A stretch of DNA of 64,000 nucleotides from an uncultured Clostridia bacterium. GTDB lineage: Bacteria > Bacillota > Clostridia > Christensenellales > CAG-917. The DNA is taken from NCBI GenBank assembly GCA_934277645.1, contig CAKQUX010000001.1, forward strand, positions 124,001 through 188,000, read 5' to 3'. How positions within the stretch are numbered: the stretch's first letter is position 1; each line of letters begins with the position of its first letter. The notes below the pieces were generated by a model. It ran no database searches. It saw only the letters and a program-made list of their open reading frames with translations, and had not been told where the DNA came from. Positions 7,853 through 16,710 of the stretch are shown in pieces. The translations under genes and the position numbers were made by a program.

Positions 7853-9110
7853 TCTTCTTTCCTCGTTTAATTTCTTTAAGTCTAGGACATTTTCCCTTTA
7901 CCACGCCGTTTATAACGTCTTCGGCAAACGCCCTGCAACTCGGCGCGCCGCACATTCCGCAGTCTACTTGCGGCAACGTCACAAGCAATTCTTCGATATC
8001 CATAAGTTTCTTGATTGCCGACGCTCTGTCTTCGTCGATTTTATCGAAATTTTTCCACTCGGGCTGCTGCTCCCACAAATAATACGAAAGCGGTTTTCCG
8101 ACACTAGCCAAAATGTTTTCGTTCGTTCTCGGCAATTTAGAGCAAAGTTCTCTAAGCCTCGCCTTAGTCAAAAACGGATTTTCGACGTTCAAAACTCCGC
8201 CGACGCAACCGCTCACACAAGCGTTGAGTTCCACGAAATCGACTTCTGTCAACGTGTTATCCTCGATACTATCTAAAATGCGTTTTACGTTTTCGATTCC
8301 GTCTGCGGCAAGATATTTACCTCTGAAAACAGCTGCCGACTCGCCACCCGACGTTGCCCACCTAAGTCCGGTACTTCCGAGCTGTGAAAGCGGTTTTACG
8401 TCGACGAGCTTGTTCATTACCGGCACAAGCCGCATATATATATCGCCCGCCGACAAAATACCGTCGACGTACGGTTTTTCAACGCCGACGCCGAGTTTTA
8501 GAGCAAATACTTTTGCCGGACAAGGCGAAATGAAAAATAGACCTATTTCGTTTGGAGCTATTCCCATTTCCGCCGCTTTTTTTTCGGCTATTTCTCTTGC
8601 CATTTTTGCCGCAATATCGACAGGCGCAAGAGTATTTAAAAGATTGGCTTCGAGATTATGATATCTTGCCAAAATCAATTCCAGAACAGCAGGACAAGCC
8701 GTGCTTATCACGGGTTTTTTGGCTCTTTCTTGATCAAGGAGCAATTTAGTGACGGCAGACGCATATTCTGCGCCCCTGCCCACTTCGAACACGTCGTCGA
8801 AGCCTAACTCTAAAAGTCCGTTCAAAACATAATTGACGTCGGTTAAATTGTTAAACTGTCCGTAAAGCGACGGAGCAGGCAAAGCCACCTTATATTTAAA
8901 TTTTTCTATACTTTCAAATTCGTCGTAGGACGCAAGTTTTGCAGAATGCGGACAAAGGCGTACACATTCGCCGCAACCTATACACCTGTCGTACAGTACG
9001 CTTGCTTTCCCGTTTCTGACTCTGATTGCCTCGGTCGGGCAACGTTTCATACACGTTACGCAACCTTTGCATTTATCAGGGTCAAGAACAACCGTATGAA
9101 AATTTCCCAT
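7842..9110 (-). CDS. Group D-like, putative sensory [FeFe] hydrogenase
   Basis: This 422-residue protein has two N-terminal 4Fe-4S motifs (CKGCVTCMKRCP, CIGCGECVRLCP), a divergent [FeFe] hydrogenase large-subunit domain and a C-terminal 4Fe-4S motif (CGMCGAPSCRAFAED). The three H-cluster loops are altered: STACPAV for TSCCPxW, SPCPAK for MPCxxK, and NACVSGCVGG for the third loop, which has lost the GGG tail. The four cysteines expected to hold the cluster seem present, but the proton-transfer cysteine is Ala. This pattern is that of non-bifurcating group C/D enzymes thought to sense hydrogen. An ATG at 9110 with a strong AGGGGGA site is preferred over an upstream one. It sits between an RsbW-like kinase and a DRTGG gene. 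Confidence 0.9.
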   Translation of the reverse strand: MGNFHTVVLDPDKCKGCVTCMKRCPTEAIRVRNGKASVLYDRCIGCGECVRLCPHSAKLASYDEFESIEKFKYKVALPAPSLYGQFNNLTDVNYVLNGLLELGFDDVFEVGRGAEYASAVTKLLLDQERAKKPVISTACPAVLELILARYHNLEANLLNTLAPVDIAAKMAREIAEKKAAEMGIAPNEIGLFFISPCPAKVFALKLGVGVEKPYVDGILSAGDIYMRLVPVMNKLVDVKPLSQLGSTGLRWATSGGESAAVFRGKYLAADGIENVKRILDSIEDNTLTEVDFVELNACVSGCVGGVLNVENPFLTKARLRELCSKLPRTNENILASVGKPLSYYLWEQQPEWKNFDKIDEDRASAIKKLMDIEELLVTLPQVDCGMCGAPSCRAFAEDVINGVVKGKCPRLKEIKRGKKNEN

Positions 9111-9118
9111 TCTTCCCC

Positions 9119-9535
9119 CTAATGGAAGCAAACTTTCATCGATACCGTCGTACCCACGTTCACTTCACTTTCGATATTCAATTCGTCAGCGTATTTTTTC
9201 ATATTCGGCAATCCCATTCCTGCGCCGAAACCAAGAGACCTGACGTCTTCTTCTGCCGTAGACCAACCGGGAGTCATAGCAAGTTCGATGTTCTCTATTC
9301 CTTTGCCGTGGTCTACCAGCTTAATATCGATATGATCAACGTCGATGTCAACGATTGCTTTTCCGCCACCGCCGTGAATGACCATATTGATTTCTCCTTC
9401 ATACATAGCGATAGCAACTCTTCTTACGTCCTCGGAGGCAACACCCATCTTTTTTAAAGTGATTTTCACTTGATCGCTTGCCATACCTGCTTGAGAAAAA
9501 TTGTTTCCCGCTACGTCAAATTCTAAATGCAACAT
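9119..9535 (-). CDS. RsbW-like anti-sigma/serine kinase ATPase
   Basis: A 138-residue HATPase_c_2 protein with N-box NMVIHGG, G1 box DHGKGIENIELA and G2 region GFGAGMGLPNMKKYADEL, typical of RsbW/SpoIIAB-type anti-sigma factors and switch kinases. Its gene lies 8 bases upstream of the sensory hydrogenase start and is flanked by DRTGG genes. The expected role is to transmit a redox or hydrogen signal by phosphorylation or partner binding; the partner is not in this window, as no STAS-domain antagonist or sigma factor gene is seen. Confidence 0.85.
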   Translation of the reverse strand: MLHLEFDVAGNNFSQAGMASDQVKITLKKMGVASEDVRRVAIAMYEGEINMVIHGGGGKAIVDIDVDHIDIKLVDHGKGIENIELAMTPGWSTAEEDVRSLGFGAGMGLPNMKKYADELNIESEVNVGTTVSMKVCFH

Positions 9536-9536
9536 T

Positions 9537-9881
9537 TCAATCCTCCGCCTTAAGCCCCGCTTGATACAAAATGCCGCAAGTTGCGAACATTCTGTGCGGA
9601 GTGGCGATAACCGTTATTCCGCGTTCTTTTGCAAGGTCGATAAGCGTAGAATCGGGCTTTTTACCGCGAACCAAAACGATGCAAAGCATATCCATCATTT
9701 CCGCCGTCCGTACTACTTGCGGATTGCACAATCCCGTGACCAAAACAGCCTGATTTTTGACGAACGCCAAAACGTCGCTCATCATATCGGAAGCGCAAGC
9801 CGACGCAAGGTCGCAATCCATATTGTTCCCCTCGCACAACACAGTGCCGTCGAGTAATTTTACTATTTCACTGACTTTCAT
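9537..9881 (-). CDS. DRTGG-domain protein (2)
   Basis: A 114-residue single-domain protein of the DRTGG family, with CASDMMSDVLAFVKNQ and VRTAEMMDMLCIVLVRGK. It is a paralogue of the protein at 7529-7852 and heads the sensory hydrogenase operon, one base ahead of the RsbW-like gene. A TACGGAGG-type ribosome binding site precedes the ATG. The ligand is unknown; CBS/DRTGG proteins are often nucleotide sensors. Confidence 0.8.
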   Translation of the reverse strand: MKVSEIVKLLDGTVLCEGNNMDCDLASACASDMMSDVLAFVKNQAVLVTGLCNPQVVRTAEMMDMLCIVLVRGKKPDSTLIDLAKERGITVIATPHRMFATCGILYQAGLKAED

Positions 9882-9914
9882 ATAGTCCTCCGTAAATTCG
9901 CTTTCGCTAAATAT

Positions 9915-9943
9915 ATTTTATCAAATTATATCCAAAAATACAA
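9915..9943 (-). promoter_or_regulatory. Promoter of sensory hydrogenase operon
   Basis: On the minus strand TTGTAT (9938-9943) and TAAAAT (9915-9920) are spaced by 17 bases, about 35 bases upstream of the first DRTGG gene. It is the best sigma-A type candidate in the gap. Confidence 0.6.
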
Positions 9944-9995
9944 TAGGCAATATTTTGACAGATAATAGCGACAAGTTGACGTTTATTACATGTAT

Positions 9996-10057
9996 TAAAT
10001 GCAATACTTATTAAAGTAAATGCAATACTTATTAAAAGGACGCCTATCGGCGTCCTT
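9996..10057 (-). terminator. Terminator after the leucine-rich repeat gene, with short tandem repeat
   Basis: A perfect 9-base stem AAGGACGCC / GGCGTCCTT with TATC loop at 10036-10057 is followed on the minus strand by TTTTAATAAG, so it ends the transcript of the leucine-rich repeat gene. Next to it the 20-base string TAAATGCAATACTTATTAAA occurs twice in tandem (about 9996-10036). Nothing else is recognisable in 9944-10146. Confidence 0.8.
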
Positions 10058-10146
10058 CTTTCGATTTGTTTTAGTCCACGGTTTTAAAAAGCGTTATAGC
10101 ATTTGGCGAACATTTGCTCTTATGCGCATTTTAACTTTGACAACTC

Positions 10147-13100
10147 TTATTCGGCATAAACGACTGTTATATAAGGCACAATAATGCCGTCGTCGCCGAC
10201 CGTGCCGGCAGTATCCACCCAAAGGCTGTCCCAGCCGCTCGGCAATTCGCCTTTTTTGAACGCAACGGAAACTTGCATTTTGCGTCCACCGAACACGTTT
10301 TTACCTACTCTCACGACGTTTGCGCCGAGAGTCAAATCGTTTGTTTGAAGTCTTTGACTTCCGAGCGAGCGGAACGCATAATCGCCGATTGTAATTATGC
10401 TGTCCAGACCTGTTATCGACGAAAGATTGTCGCAACTCAGAAATGCGTTTGACCCGACGTACTTAACCCCCGTCAAATCTATTTGCGTCAATTCTTTTAA
10501 ACCCGAGAACGCGCCTTGGCAAATGCCGACCGTTCCCGTTTTAAGCGTCACAGCCGTAAGACCTTCGGTTGCTTTAACCGCCCAATTGCCTACGTACTCG
10601 ACGCCGTTTTCAATCGTATATACAACACTTTCAGGTTTGCCGACAACAGCGCCGCTGAATTTTTCAATCAACACGCCTCCTTCGGACAAATAAATATCGC
10701 TAGAACCGATTGTAAGTGCGGTTAAGCCCGTCACCTTGTCTATTGCCAGCTGTTTAAAACTCGTAAGCGTGTCAGGCAACACGACTTCGCCGACAAAGCC
10801 GAACGGACAGAAAATGAGTTCCGTTTTGTTTTTGTCATAAACAAGTCCGCTATCCGAAACAAAGTATTCGTTTGCCAAGTCGATAACGATTTCATTTACG
10901 GTCGTTCCGTAAAATACCGAGCGAGCCAAAACGGTCGTGAGTTCGATTAAGCCTTTTCCGAAACTCACCTTTTTAAGCGAAACGACGTTTGAGAACGCTC
11001 CGTACTTTAAACTTATCGCATCACCTGTCAATACGATTTCTTCGAGCGAAGACGGAATATAGTAAGAAATCTCCGCCGAAAGACTTGATAAATACACCTG
11101 CTTTACAAGTGTTCCGCCGACGTATTCTTCATCACCGAACACATAGCCCAAAAGCGCGCTCTTGCCGCTTTCCGTCGCCGACGCTCCGACAAACGGTATT
11201 GTCAGCTTTTTAAGGTTGATTGCGCCTTTAAACGCCCCTTTGCCTATATATTTCACGCTTGACGGAATCGTTACGGTTTCGCCCAAATAGTCGTTAAAAA
11301 TCGTTCTGTCGATAGTTGTCAGCGCAATATCATTGTCGAAGTTTACGACTGCCGAAATCTTTCCGAATGCGTATTTACCTATTTCGGTCACGTTTTTGCC
11401 GATATTGATAACGGTCAAGCCGCTTCGCTCGTAAAACGCATATTCGCCTATCGTCGTCAAGGTTTGCGGTAAAGTGATTTCGCCCGTTATATCATTTGAA
11501 ACGAACAGTAATTTCGTCTTTTCGCCGTCGTAAACAATTCCGTTTTCGCTTGAATAGTACTCGCCTGCTTCTTCTATACCGCTTTCGTTTACAATTTCAT
11601 AAGACGATGCGGAAAGTCTGTCGAAATCGATTCTCGACAGCGTATTAAGCAATTTTTGATTGCCGACAATAGTATCGGGAATTAACACGAGTCCGCTTTT
11701 TGTCGAATTGTAAATCAAGCCTTCGTATGTAAAATAATTGCCGTTATCTCCGTCGAACGAGAAAGACGTAATTCCGCTGCACTTGTCGAAAACTCCGCTC
11801 GGAATATCTGTAAGCGCGCTCGGCAAAACAATATCTCCGCTCACCGAGTTCGAAACGAAAAGTATCTTCGTTTTCGATGCCGTATACACTATGCCCGACA
11901 ATGAAGCGAAATTCGCGTTTCCGTTAAGGTCGAGATACGTAAGCAAGCTAAACGTGTCGCTTGCTATATACTTAAGCTCTGCGCCCATCGTCAAAGACGT
12001 CAGATTGATATCGGCAAAAGCCGATTTACATATTTCCTTAACCGTATCAGGCAAAATCAACGATTTTTCGGTTTCGCCCGAAAGATTGTTATTTTTAAGC
12101 ACGTATATAAGGCTTTCCTTATTTTTATCGTACAGTATGCCGTTCTGAACAACGTAATTGTTTCCGAGATTAAGTTCTGTCAAGCTGTCGCAACCTAAAA
12201 ACGCACCCCACACGCCCATCAACCGGCGGTCAACCAAAACGCCGTCTGCATTTTTCACTTCGTAATAATCGAGCGCAACGTTACCACCCGTGCAATATAT
12301 TTTTTCAATGTTCTTGCAACCGCTGAACAAATAATTGCTTAGCGTTTCGTCGTCGGATCTCAGAGCAATTTCAACGGTTTTCAAAGCCGACGGAATGTAG
12401 TACACAACGGTTTTGCTTCCGTTGTATTGCTCGGTTTTTATGCCGCCGTCGTATTCGTTTTCCGAAAACATAGTGCCGAACAAATAATTAACGTTAGGAA
12501 TTGTAAGCGCGGCTAAGTCAGTCACGTTCATAAGCGCGCAATCGGAAACTGCTACGGCTTTTCCGAAATCGACGCTCGTAAGACTAAGTCCGCTAAGTGC
12601 GCCGTAAGATATAGTGCTTGCCGCATTGAGCGATACGGACCTTAAAGTTTTCGGGATATAGAAAATTTCGCTTCCCAAAGCGGAATAATTCTGCGTAACC
12701 TTAGCCGTTTCTTTTTCGGAGCCTGTGGCGGTCGCATAATCGTTTGTTCCGAACAAATAACCTATAAGTCCGTTTATTCCGCTCGCTCCGCTTGCTTTTC
12801 CTATAAACGGCAACGACAACGATTTGAGATTGCGTGCGCCGTAAAGACAGCCGTATCCGCACTCGACGACTTCTGACGGAATTTCAAAACTCTCGCAAAT
12901 CGCTTTTGCGGCAACGACAATAAGCTTTTCTCTTTTCTCTATAACTCCGCTTGCGTTGCGTCTGACTTTATACAACGCATTGTCAAAAGCCGCATAGCTT
13001 TGTCCCGAAGACGTAATTGTTTTAAGATTTTTTGCTCCATAAAGCGCCGTTAAACCCAAATATTTCAAATCGGACGAAAGCACAAGAGTTTCAAGGCTGT

Positions 13101-13941
13101 CGCAACCGCTCAAAAAGCCGTCGCAAACACCGATGGTATCGTCTTTTAACGTAACGCTCGTCACGTCATTATTTTTATTATTCAACGAAATTGCCCACTT
13201 GCCAAGATAGCTTACACCGCCTATCGTTTCATAAGCAATTTTCGTGTTTTCAAAGGCGTCTTTCCCCAAAGCCGTCAAATTGTCGGGAATGTTTATCTCC
13301 TGCAAATTAGCGCAACCGTAAAACGCTCTCTCGCCGATTTCGATAATACCTTGCGGAAGTTGAACCTTTTCGATTTTCGAGTTTCCGCTAAACGCTTCGG
13401 CGGCAATTTCCGTGACGCCGATTCCGTTTTTAACTTGCGGAATTACAATTTCCGTACCTTTAAAAACGTCGTCTATACCGACTATGCTATACGTTCCGCC
13501 GTCCAATCTGTATTTAAGTCCTATCGTTTCGCCTGTCGACTGCGTAATTTCGGATGGTTTTATCGAGCTGAATTTAAACGAAAAAACATCGCCTTTATCG
13601 TTCACAAGCGCAAGAAGTCCGTTAGACAACATACCTTTGACGTAAACCTTATCGTTTTTATAAAGTGTGAAGTCTTTCTTTCCGTCATAGAAATAGGTTC
13701 CGCTTCCGAAATACGGGAACTCGAAGTCCTCTTTAACCGTCAACGTAAAATTATTTCCGTCAATGCTTAAAACGGCGTTTTCGGTCATGTCACCCGACGA
13801 AATCAAATAATAATTGCCGCTTTTTAAAGTATGCTCTTCTTCGGGTTTCAAAAATACGCAAAGAAGCGTGACTAAAAGCACCACTGCTACGACGGCGGCT
13901 ATCACGCTTGAAATAATGATGATTTTTTTCTTTTTATCCAT
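10147..13941 (-). CDS. BspA-type leucine-rich repeat surface protein
   Basis: A 1264-residue protein with a lysine-rich start and one membrane span (residues about 5-30, IIIISSVIAAVVAVVLLV), so it is a signal-anchored or secreted protein with its bulk outside the cell. From about residue 160 it is made of many LRR_5 (BspA/Treponema type) repeats, recognisable by recurrent IGEYAFYERSGLTVINIGKNVTEI-like cores (ExAFxxCxxLxxIxIPxxVxxIG). Interspersed segments GIVYDGEKTKLLFV recur as spacers. No sortase signal, S-layer domain or C-terminal anchor is seen. Such proteins mediate adhesion or protein binding in gut bacteria; the ligand is unknown. It interrupts the hydrogenase genes: hydC lies just upstream, hydAB downstream. 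Confidence 0.9.
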   Translation of the reverse strand: MDKKKKIIIISSVIAAVVAVVLLVTLLCVFLKPEEEHTLKSGNYYLISSGDMTENAVLSIDGNNFTLTVKEDFEFPYFGSGTYFYDGKKDFTLYKNDKVYVKGMLSNGLLALVNDKGDVFSFKFSSIKPSEITQSTGETIGLKYRLDGGTYSIVGIDDVFKGTEIVIPQVKNGIGVTEIAAEAFSGNSKIEKVQLPQGIIEIGERAFYGCANLQEINIPDNLTALGKDAFENTKIAYETIGGVSYLGKWAISLNNKNNDVTSVTLKDDTIGVCDGFLSGCDSLETLVLSSDLKYLGLTALYGAKNLKTITSSGQSYAAFDNALYKVRRNASGVIEKREKLIVVAAKAICESFEIPSEVVECGYGCLYGARNLKSLSLPFIGKASGASGINGLIGYLFGTNDYATATGSEKETAKVTQNYSALGSEIFYIPKTLRSVSLNAASTISYGALSGLSLTSVDFGKAVAVSDCALMNVTDLAALTIPNVNYLFGTMFSENEYDGGIKTEQYNGSKTVVYYIPSALKTVEIALRSDDETLSNYLFSGCKNIEKIYCTGGNVALDYYEVKNADGVLVDRRLMGVWGAFLGCDSLTELNLGNNYVVQNGILYDKNKESLIYVLKNNNLSGETEKSLILPDTVKEICKSAFADINLTSLTMGAELKYIASDTFSLLTYLDLNGNANFASLSGIVYTASKTKILFVSNSVSGDIVLPSALTDIPSGVFDKCSGITSFSFDGDNGNYFTYEGLIYNSTKSGLVLIPDTIVGNQKLLNTLSRIDFDRLSASSYEIVNESGIEEAGEYYSSENGIVYDGEKTKLLFVSNDITGEITLPQTLTTIGEYAFYERSGLTVINIGKNVTEIGKYAFGKISAVVNFDNDIALTTIDRTIFNDYLGETVTIPSSVKYIGKGAFKGAINLKKLTIPFVGASATESGKSALLGYVFGDEEYVGGTLVKQVYLSSLSAEISYYIPSSLEEIVLTGDAISLKYGAFSNVVSLKKVSFGKGLIELTTVLARSVFYGTTVNEIVIDLANEYFVSDSGLVYDKNKTELIFCPFGFVGEVVLPDTLTSFKQLAIDKVTGLTALTIGSSDIYLSEGGVLIEKFSGAVVGKPESVVYTIENGVEYVGNWAVKATEGLTAVTLKTGTVGICQGAFSGLKELTQIDLTGVKYVGSNAFLSCDNLSSITGLDSIITIGDYAFRSLGSQRLQTNDLTLGANVVRVGKNVFGGRKMQVSVAFKKGELPSGWDSLWVDTAGTVGDDGIIVPYITVVYAE

Positions 13942-13960
13942 AGTCGTCCCGATAATAAAT

Positions 13961-13983
13961 AAGTGGCAAAATTATTGCCACTT
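13961..13983 (-). terminator. Hairpin between hydC and the leucine-rich repeat gene
   Basis: AAGTGGCAA / TTGCCACTT form a 9-base stem 20 bases upstream of the leucine-rich repeat gene start. On the minus strand it is followed by ATTTATTATC, a weak U-tract. It could terminate the hydC transcript or act as a structured leader for the next gene; no promoter fits between hairpin and start codon. Confidence 0.5.
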
Positions 13984-14030
13984 AAATAATAATACAAAAT
14001 CTGCGTTTGTAAAGTGTAAATATAAGGTAA

Positions 14031-14531
14031 TTAGCCTTGATACTTAGCAAGAATTCCAGGAATATCGTCCGGAACAAGTTTGCCGTATACGTCTTCGTTG
14101 ACGGTAAGAACAGGAGCAAGACCGCAACAGCCGATACAACGAGTTGCTTCGAGCGAATACATTCCGTCGTGCGAAGTGCCGCCTGCTGAAAGATTCAATT
14201 CTCTTTCAAGACGTGACAAAAGGTCGCCTGCGCCCTTAACGTAACAAGCGGTACCAAGGCAAACCGCAACTGCATACTTACCGTTAGGATTTAATTTGAA
14301 TTGCGAATAGAAAGTCGAAACTCCGAAAACTTCTTCGAGAGAAACGCCAAGTTCTTCGGCAACGATTTTTTGGACTTCAATAGGAAGATATCCGTAAACG
14401 CCTTGCGCAGCTTGAAGAGCAGGCATAAGGTTGCCGTCCATTTTTTTGATTTCAGCCAATTTTTCTCTTAATTCTTTTTCTTGTTCCTTCGTACCTTTAA
14501 AGTCAACGGTAGTAAGTTTTATTTTTGACAT
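14031..14531 (-). CDS. hydC: NuoE-like 2Fe-2S hydrogenase subunit HydC
   Basis: A 166-residue NuoE/HndA-type protein. After a helical N-terminal bundle (AALQAAQGVYGYLPIEVQ), the thioredoxin-like 2Fe-2S domain has the cluster cysteines in CLGTACYVKGA and RCIGCCGLAP. With HydA and HydB it completes the NADH-linked hydrogenase, passing electrons to or from the FMN site. The start at 14531 is chosen for its perfect AAGGAGGAATTT site; the frame stays open upstream to 14621 but without ribosome binding site and into the promoter. It lies 8 kb upstream of hydB with an unrelated surface-protein gene next to it, whereas the three subunits are usually adjacent. Confidence 0.93.
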   Translation of the reverse strand: MSKIKLTTVDFKGTKEQEKELREKLAEIKKMDGNLMPALQAAQGVYGYLPIEVQKIVAEELGVSLEEVFGVSTFYSQFKLNPNGKYAVAVCLGTACYVKGAGDLLSRLERELNLSAGGTSHDGMYSLEATRCIGCCGLAPVLTVNEDVYGKLVPDDIPGILAKYQG

Positions 14532-14571
14532 AAATTCCTCCTTAGAGAACGTGTGTTTATTTCCATTAGCC

Positions 14572-14577
14572 ATTATA
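14572..14577 (-). promoter_or_regulatory. Extended -10 promoter of hydC
   Basis: On the minus strand TGCTATAAT forms a consensus extended -10 box about 40 bases upstream of the hydC start. A TTTCAA box 17 bases further upstream is a weak -35. Confidence 0.65.
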
Positions 14578-14742
14578 GCATAACGTTTTACATTTGAAAA
14601 GTCAAAAACGAAACTTTTCAAAATTATTGTAAGCCGTATCGGCGATTAAATCCGACTCATTTATCTTCAAAAAGAGAAGCAAAACATCGGAATTGTGCTG
14701 ACATTTTAAACAATTTCAAGCAGCGCATTAAAAATCAACGTT

Positions 14743-15468
14743 TTATTTGAAAGTTGCGATAGGTCTGCGCTTATGTTCGGACAATTTGTTTGCCCTTTCG
14801 ATTTTCGCGATATTTTCGGGAGTACCCGTGCCTTTCAAAATATACTCGTCGATAGCGGCGTAAGTTATGCCCATTTCCTGTTCGTCGGTTTGTCCTTCAA
14901 ACAAGCCTGCAGACGGCGCTTTTTCGATAATGCACTTCGGACAATCGAGTTCTTTTAACATAGCGAAGACTTCGGTCGCCGTGAGATCGCTTATCGGATT
15001 AAAATCGTTTGCCCCGTCGCCCCATTTCGTAAAATAGCCCATAGTCGCTTCCGAGCGGTTGCCCGTGCCTGCAACAAGCATATTGTGAGCTTGCGCGTAT
15101 GCGTAAAGCGTAATCATCCTAAGTCGCGGATTTATATTCATTTTAGCCATCTTTTCGCGAGTTTCGCCGCCCTCGGACAAAGTGTCGCCCATTGCAGAAA
15201 CGAACGCTTTTTTAACGTCGGTAATGTCTATTTGAATATTCTTAATTCCGAACTTTTCCGACACTTTTAAGGCGTCGTCACGGTCGATGCCGAAATTTCT
15301 GCTACTTTCGCAAGGCATAATTATGCCGACAGTGTTGTCGCAAGCCATTTTGCAAAGGATACTCACAAGGCTGCAATCTTTGCCGCCGCTGTTTCCGTAA
15401 ACAATGCCGTCTGCGTGCGCGTCTTTAACGATTTGTTTTATCCACTCTACTCTTTCTTTAACGTTCAT
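14743..15468 (-). CDS. nadE: NAD(+) synthase, ammonia-dependent
   Basis: A 241-residue NadE that adenylates nicotinic acid adenine dinucleotide and amidates it with ammonia, the last step of NAD synthesis. The ATP-pyrophosphatase P-loop SGGKDCS lies at about residue 28, and GTGNRSEATMGYFTKWGDGANDFNPI with downstream substrate residues is well conserved. The length is that of the short, ammonia-using enzymes without glutaminase domain. The ribosome binding site is weak. It stands alone between hydC and the hydrolase gene; no terminator was recognised in the 210 bases before hydC. Confidence 0.93.
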   Translation of the reverse strand: MNVKERVEWIKQIVKDAHADGIVYGNSGGKDCSLVSILCKMACDNTVGIIMPCESSRNFGIDRDDALKVSEKFGIKNIQIDITDVKKAFVSAMGDTLSEGGETREKMAKMNINPRLRMITLYAYAQAHNMLVAGTGNRSEATMGYFTKWGDGANDFNPISDLTATEVFAMLKELDCPKCIIEKAPSAGLFEGQTDEQEMGITYAAIDEYILKGTGTPENIAKIERANKLSEHKRRPIATFK

Positions 15469-15537
15469 ACTGTTCGCCTTAAAATGCGGCCTACGCTATG
15501 CCCAAACCGCAAACTATAAATTATAACTAATAATCAA

Positions 15538-16590
15538 TTAGTCCTTATTCTCGTCTTTTGCTTCTTCAGCAGTTTCCTGAGCCTGAGCCTTTTCCGCTTC
15601 GGCGGCAGCCTTAGCCGCGGCTTTTTCGGCTTCCAAAGCCAATTTCGCTTGTTCGGCTTTTTCGGCTTCTACTTTTTTGTGATTATCGAAAAACTCTTCG
15701 ATAGTTGCCAAGAAATCGACGTAAACTTCCTTGTTGTTGGTTTCGTTCAAAATTTCGTGTCTTGCGTCAGGATAAAGTTTCATCGAAACGTTTTTAATTC
15801 CGAGTTTCTTGTATTGGTCATAAAGTTTAGCGACAAGTTTGCCGTTGCCGCCCACAGGGTCGTGGTCGCCGGAGAAAATCGCAATCGGAAGGTCCTTGTC
15901 GATTTGATTGAGATTTCTCTTGAAGTATGCTCTTCTGAGTCCGTTAAGGAAATATTTGAAGAACGCAATCGACATAACGTAGCCGCATTGTTCGTCGGCT
16001 TCGTATTTTGCGACTTGCTCCTTATCGCGGCTAAGCCAGCCGAAATTCGAGCCTTCCAAAGCAAACGGTTTGTTGTAACCGCCAAAGCTCAATTTATCCA
16101 TAAGTTTTGCAGGCTTGCTCGATTTGACAAACGCCGCTTGAACTTTTGCAAGGAAGCCGCCAAAATCGATCATAATGCCCTTCATGCAAGCCGAACCGCT
16201 GAGAATAACGCCGCATACTTCGTTGCAAAGTTCGATGTATCTTTGCGACATAAAACTTCCGTAGCTGTGACCTACAAGAACGACAGGCAATTTGTATTTA
16301 TCTTTTAAATATCTCGTCATTGCGATTTCGTCTTTTACAGAGTCGAGATATATGTTTCCGTCGTGATAACCGATGGTTTCTTTCGTTTCGGTTTCGCCGT
16401 GCGCTCTATGGTCGTCAGCCCAGACGATAAAACCGTTGCTATTCAAAAATTTTGCAAAATCGTCATAACGTCTTGCGTGTTCCGCCATACCGTGCACGAT
16501 TTGAACGATACCCTTAGGCTCCTTTACGTCGTCCCACAAATAACATTGAATAATCGTTTTGTCAAAACTTTCAAATTTCAAACATTTCAT
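15538..16590 (-). CDS. Alpha/beta hydrolase, monoacylglycerol lipase-like
   Basis: A 350-residue serine hydrolase of the S33/Hydrolase_4 family. The oxyanion region VHGMAEHARRYDDFAKFL, the nucleophile elbow GHSYGS (Ser about 110), an Asp in SGDHDPVG and a His in PDARHEILNE make a complete triad. This is the layout of lysophospholipase or monoglyceride lipase. No signal peptide is seen, so it is cytoplasmic. The last 45 residues are an unusual Ala/Lys/Glu-rich helical tail (EKAAAKAAAEAEKAQAQE) that is not part of the fold and may mediate assembly. Confidence 0.85.
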   Translation of the reverse strand: MKCLKFESFDKTIIQCYLWDDVKEPKGIVQIVHGMAEHARRYDDFAKFLNSNGFIVWADDHRAHGETETKETIGYHDGNIYLDSVKDEIAMTRYLKDKYKLPVVLVGHSYGSFMSQRYIELCNEVCGVILSGSACMKGIMIDFGGFLAKVQAAFVKSSKPAKLMDKLSFGGYNKPFALEGSNFGWLSRDKEQVAKYEADEQCGYVMSIAFFKYFLNGLRRAYFKRNLNQIDKDLPIAIFSGDHDPVGGNGKLVAKLYDQYKKLGIKNVSMKLYPDARHEILNETNNKEVYVDFLATIEEFFDNHKKVEAEKAEQAKLALEAEKAAAKAAAEAEKAQAQETAEEAKDENKD

Positions 16591-16641
16591 ATTTATCTCC
16601 TTATAACTCGCAATGCGAATTTAAACATATACTATACGCTA

Positions 16642-16670
16642 ATTATATAACACCGCTTATCATTTTGCAA
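16642..16670 (-). promoter_or_regulatory. Promoter of the alpha/beta hydrolase gene
   Basis: On the minus strand TTGCAA (16665-16670) and TATAAT (16642-16647) are 17 bases apart, about 50 bases upstream of the hydrolase start. The opposite-strand promoter of murG must overlap this 120-base gap but is not clear. Confidence 0.75.
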
Positions 16671-16710
16671 ACATTTTTTTATTTTATACATACTATGTTT
16701 AGGAGGGATT

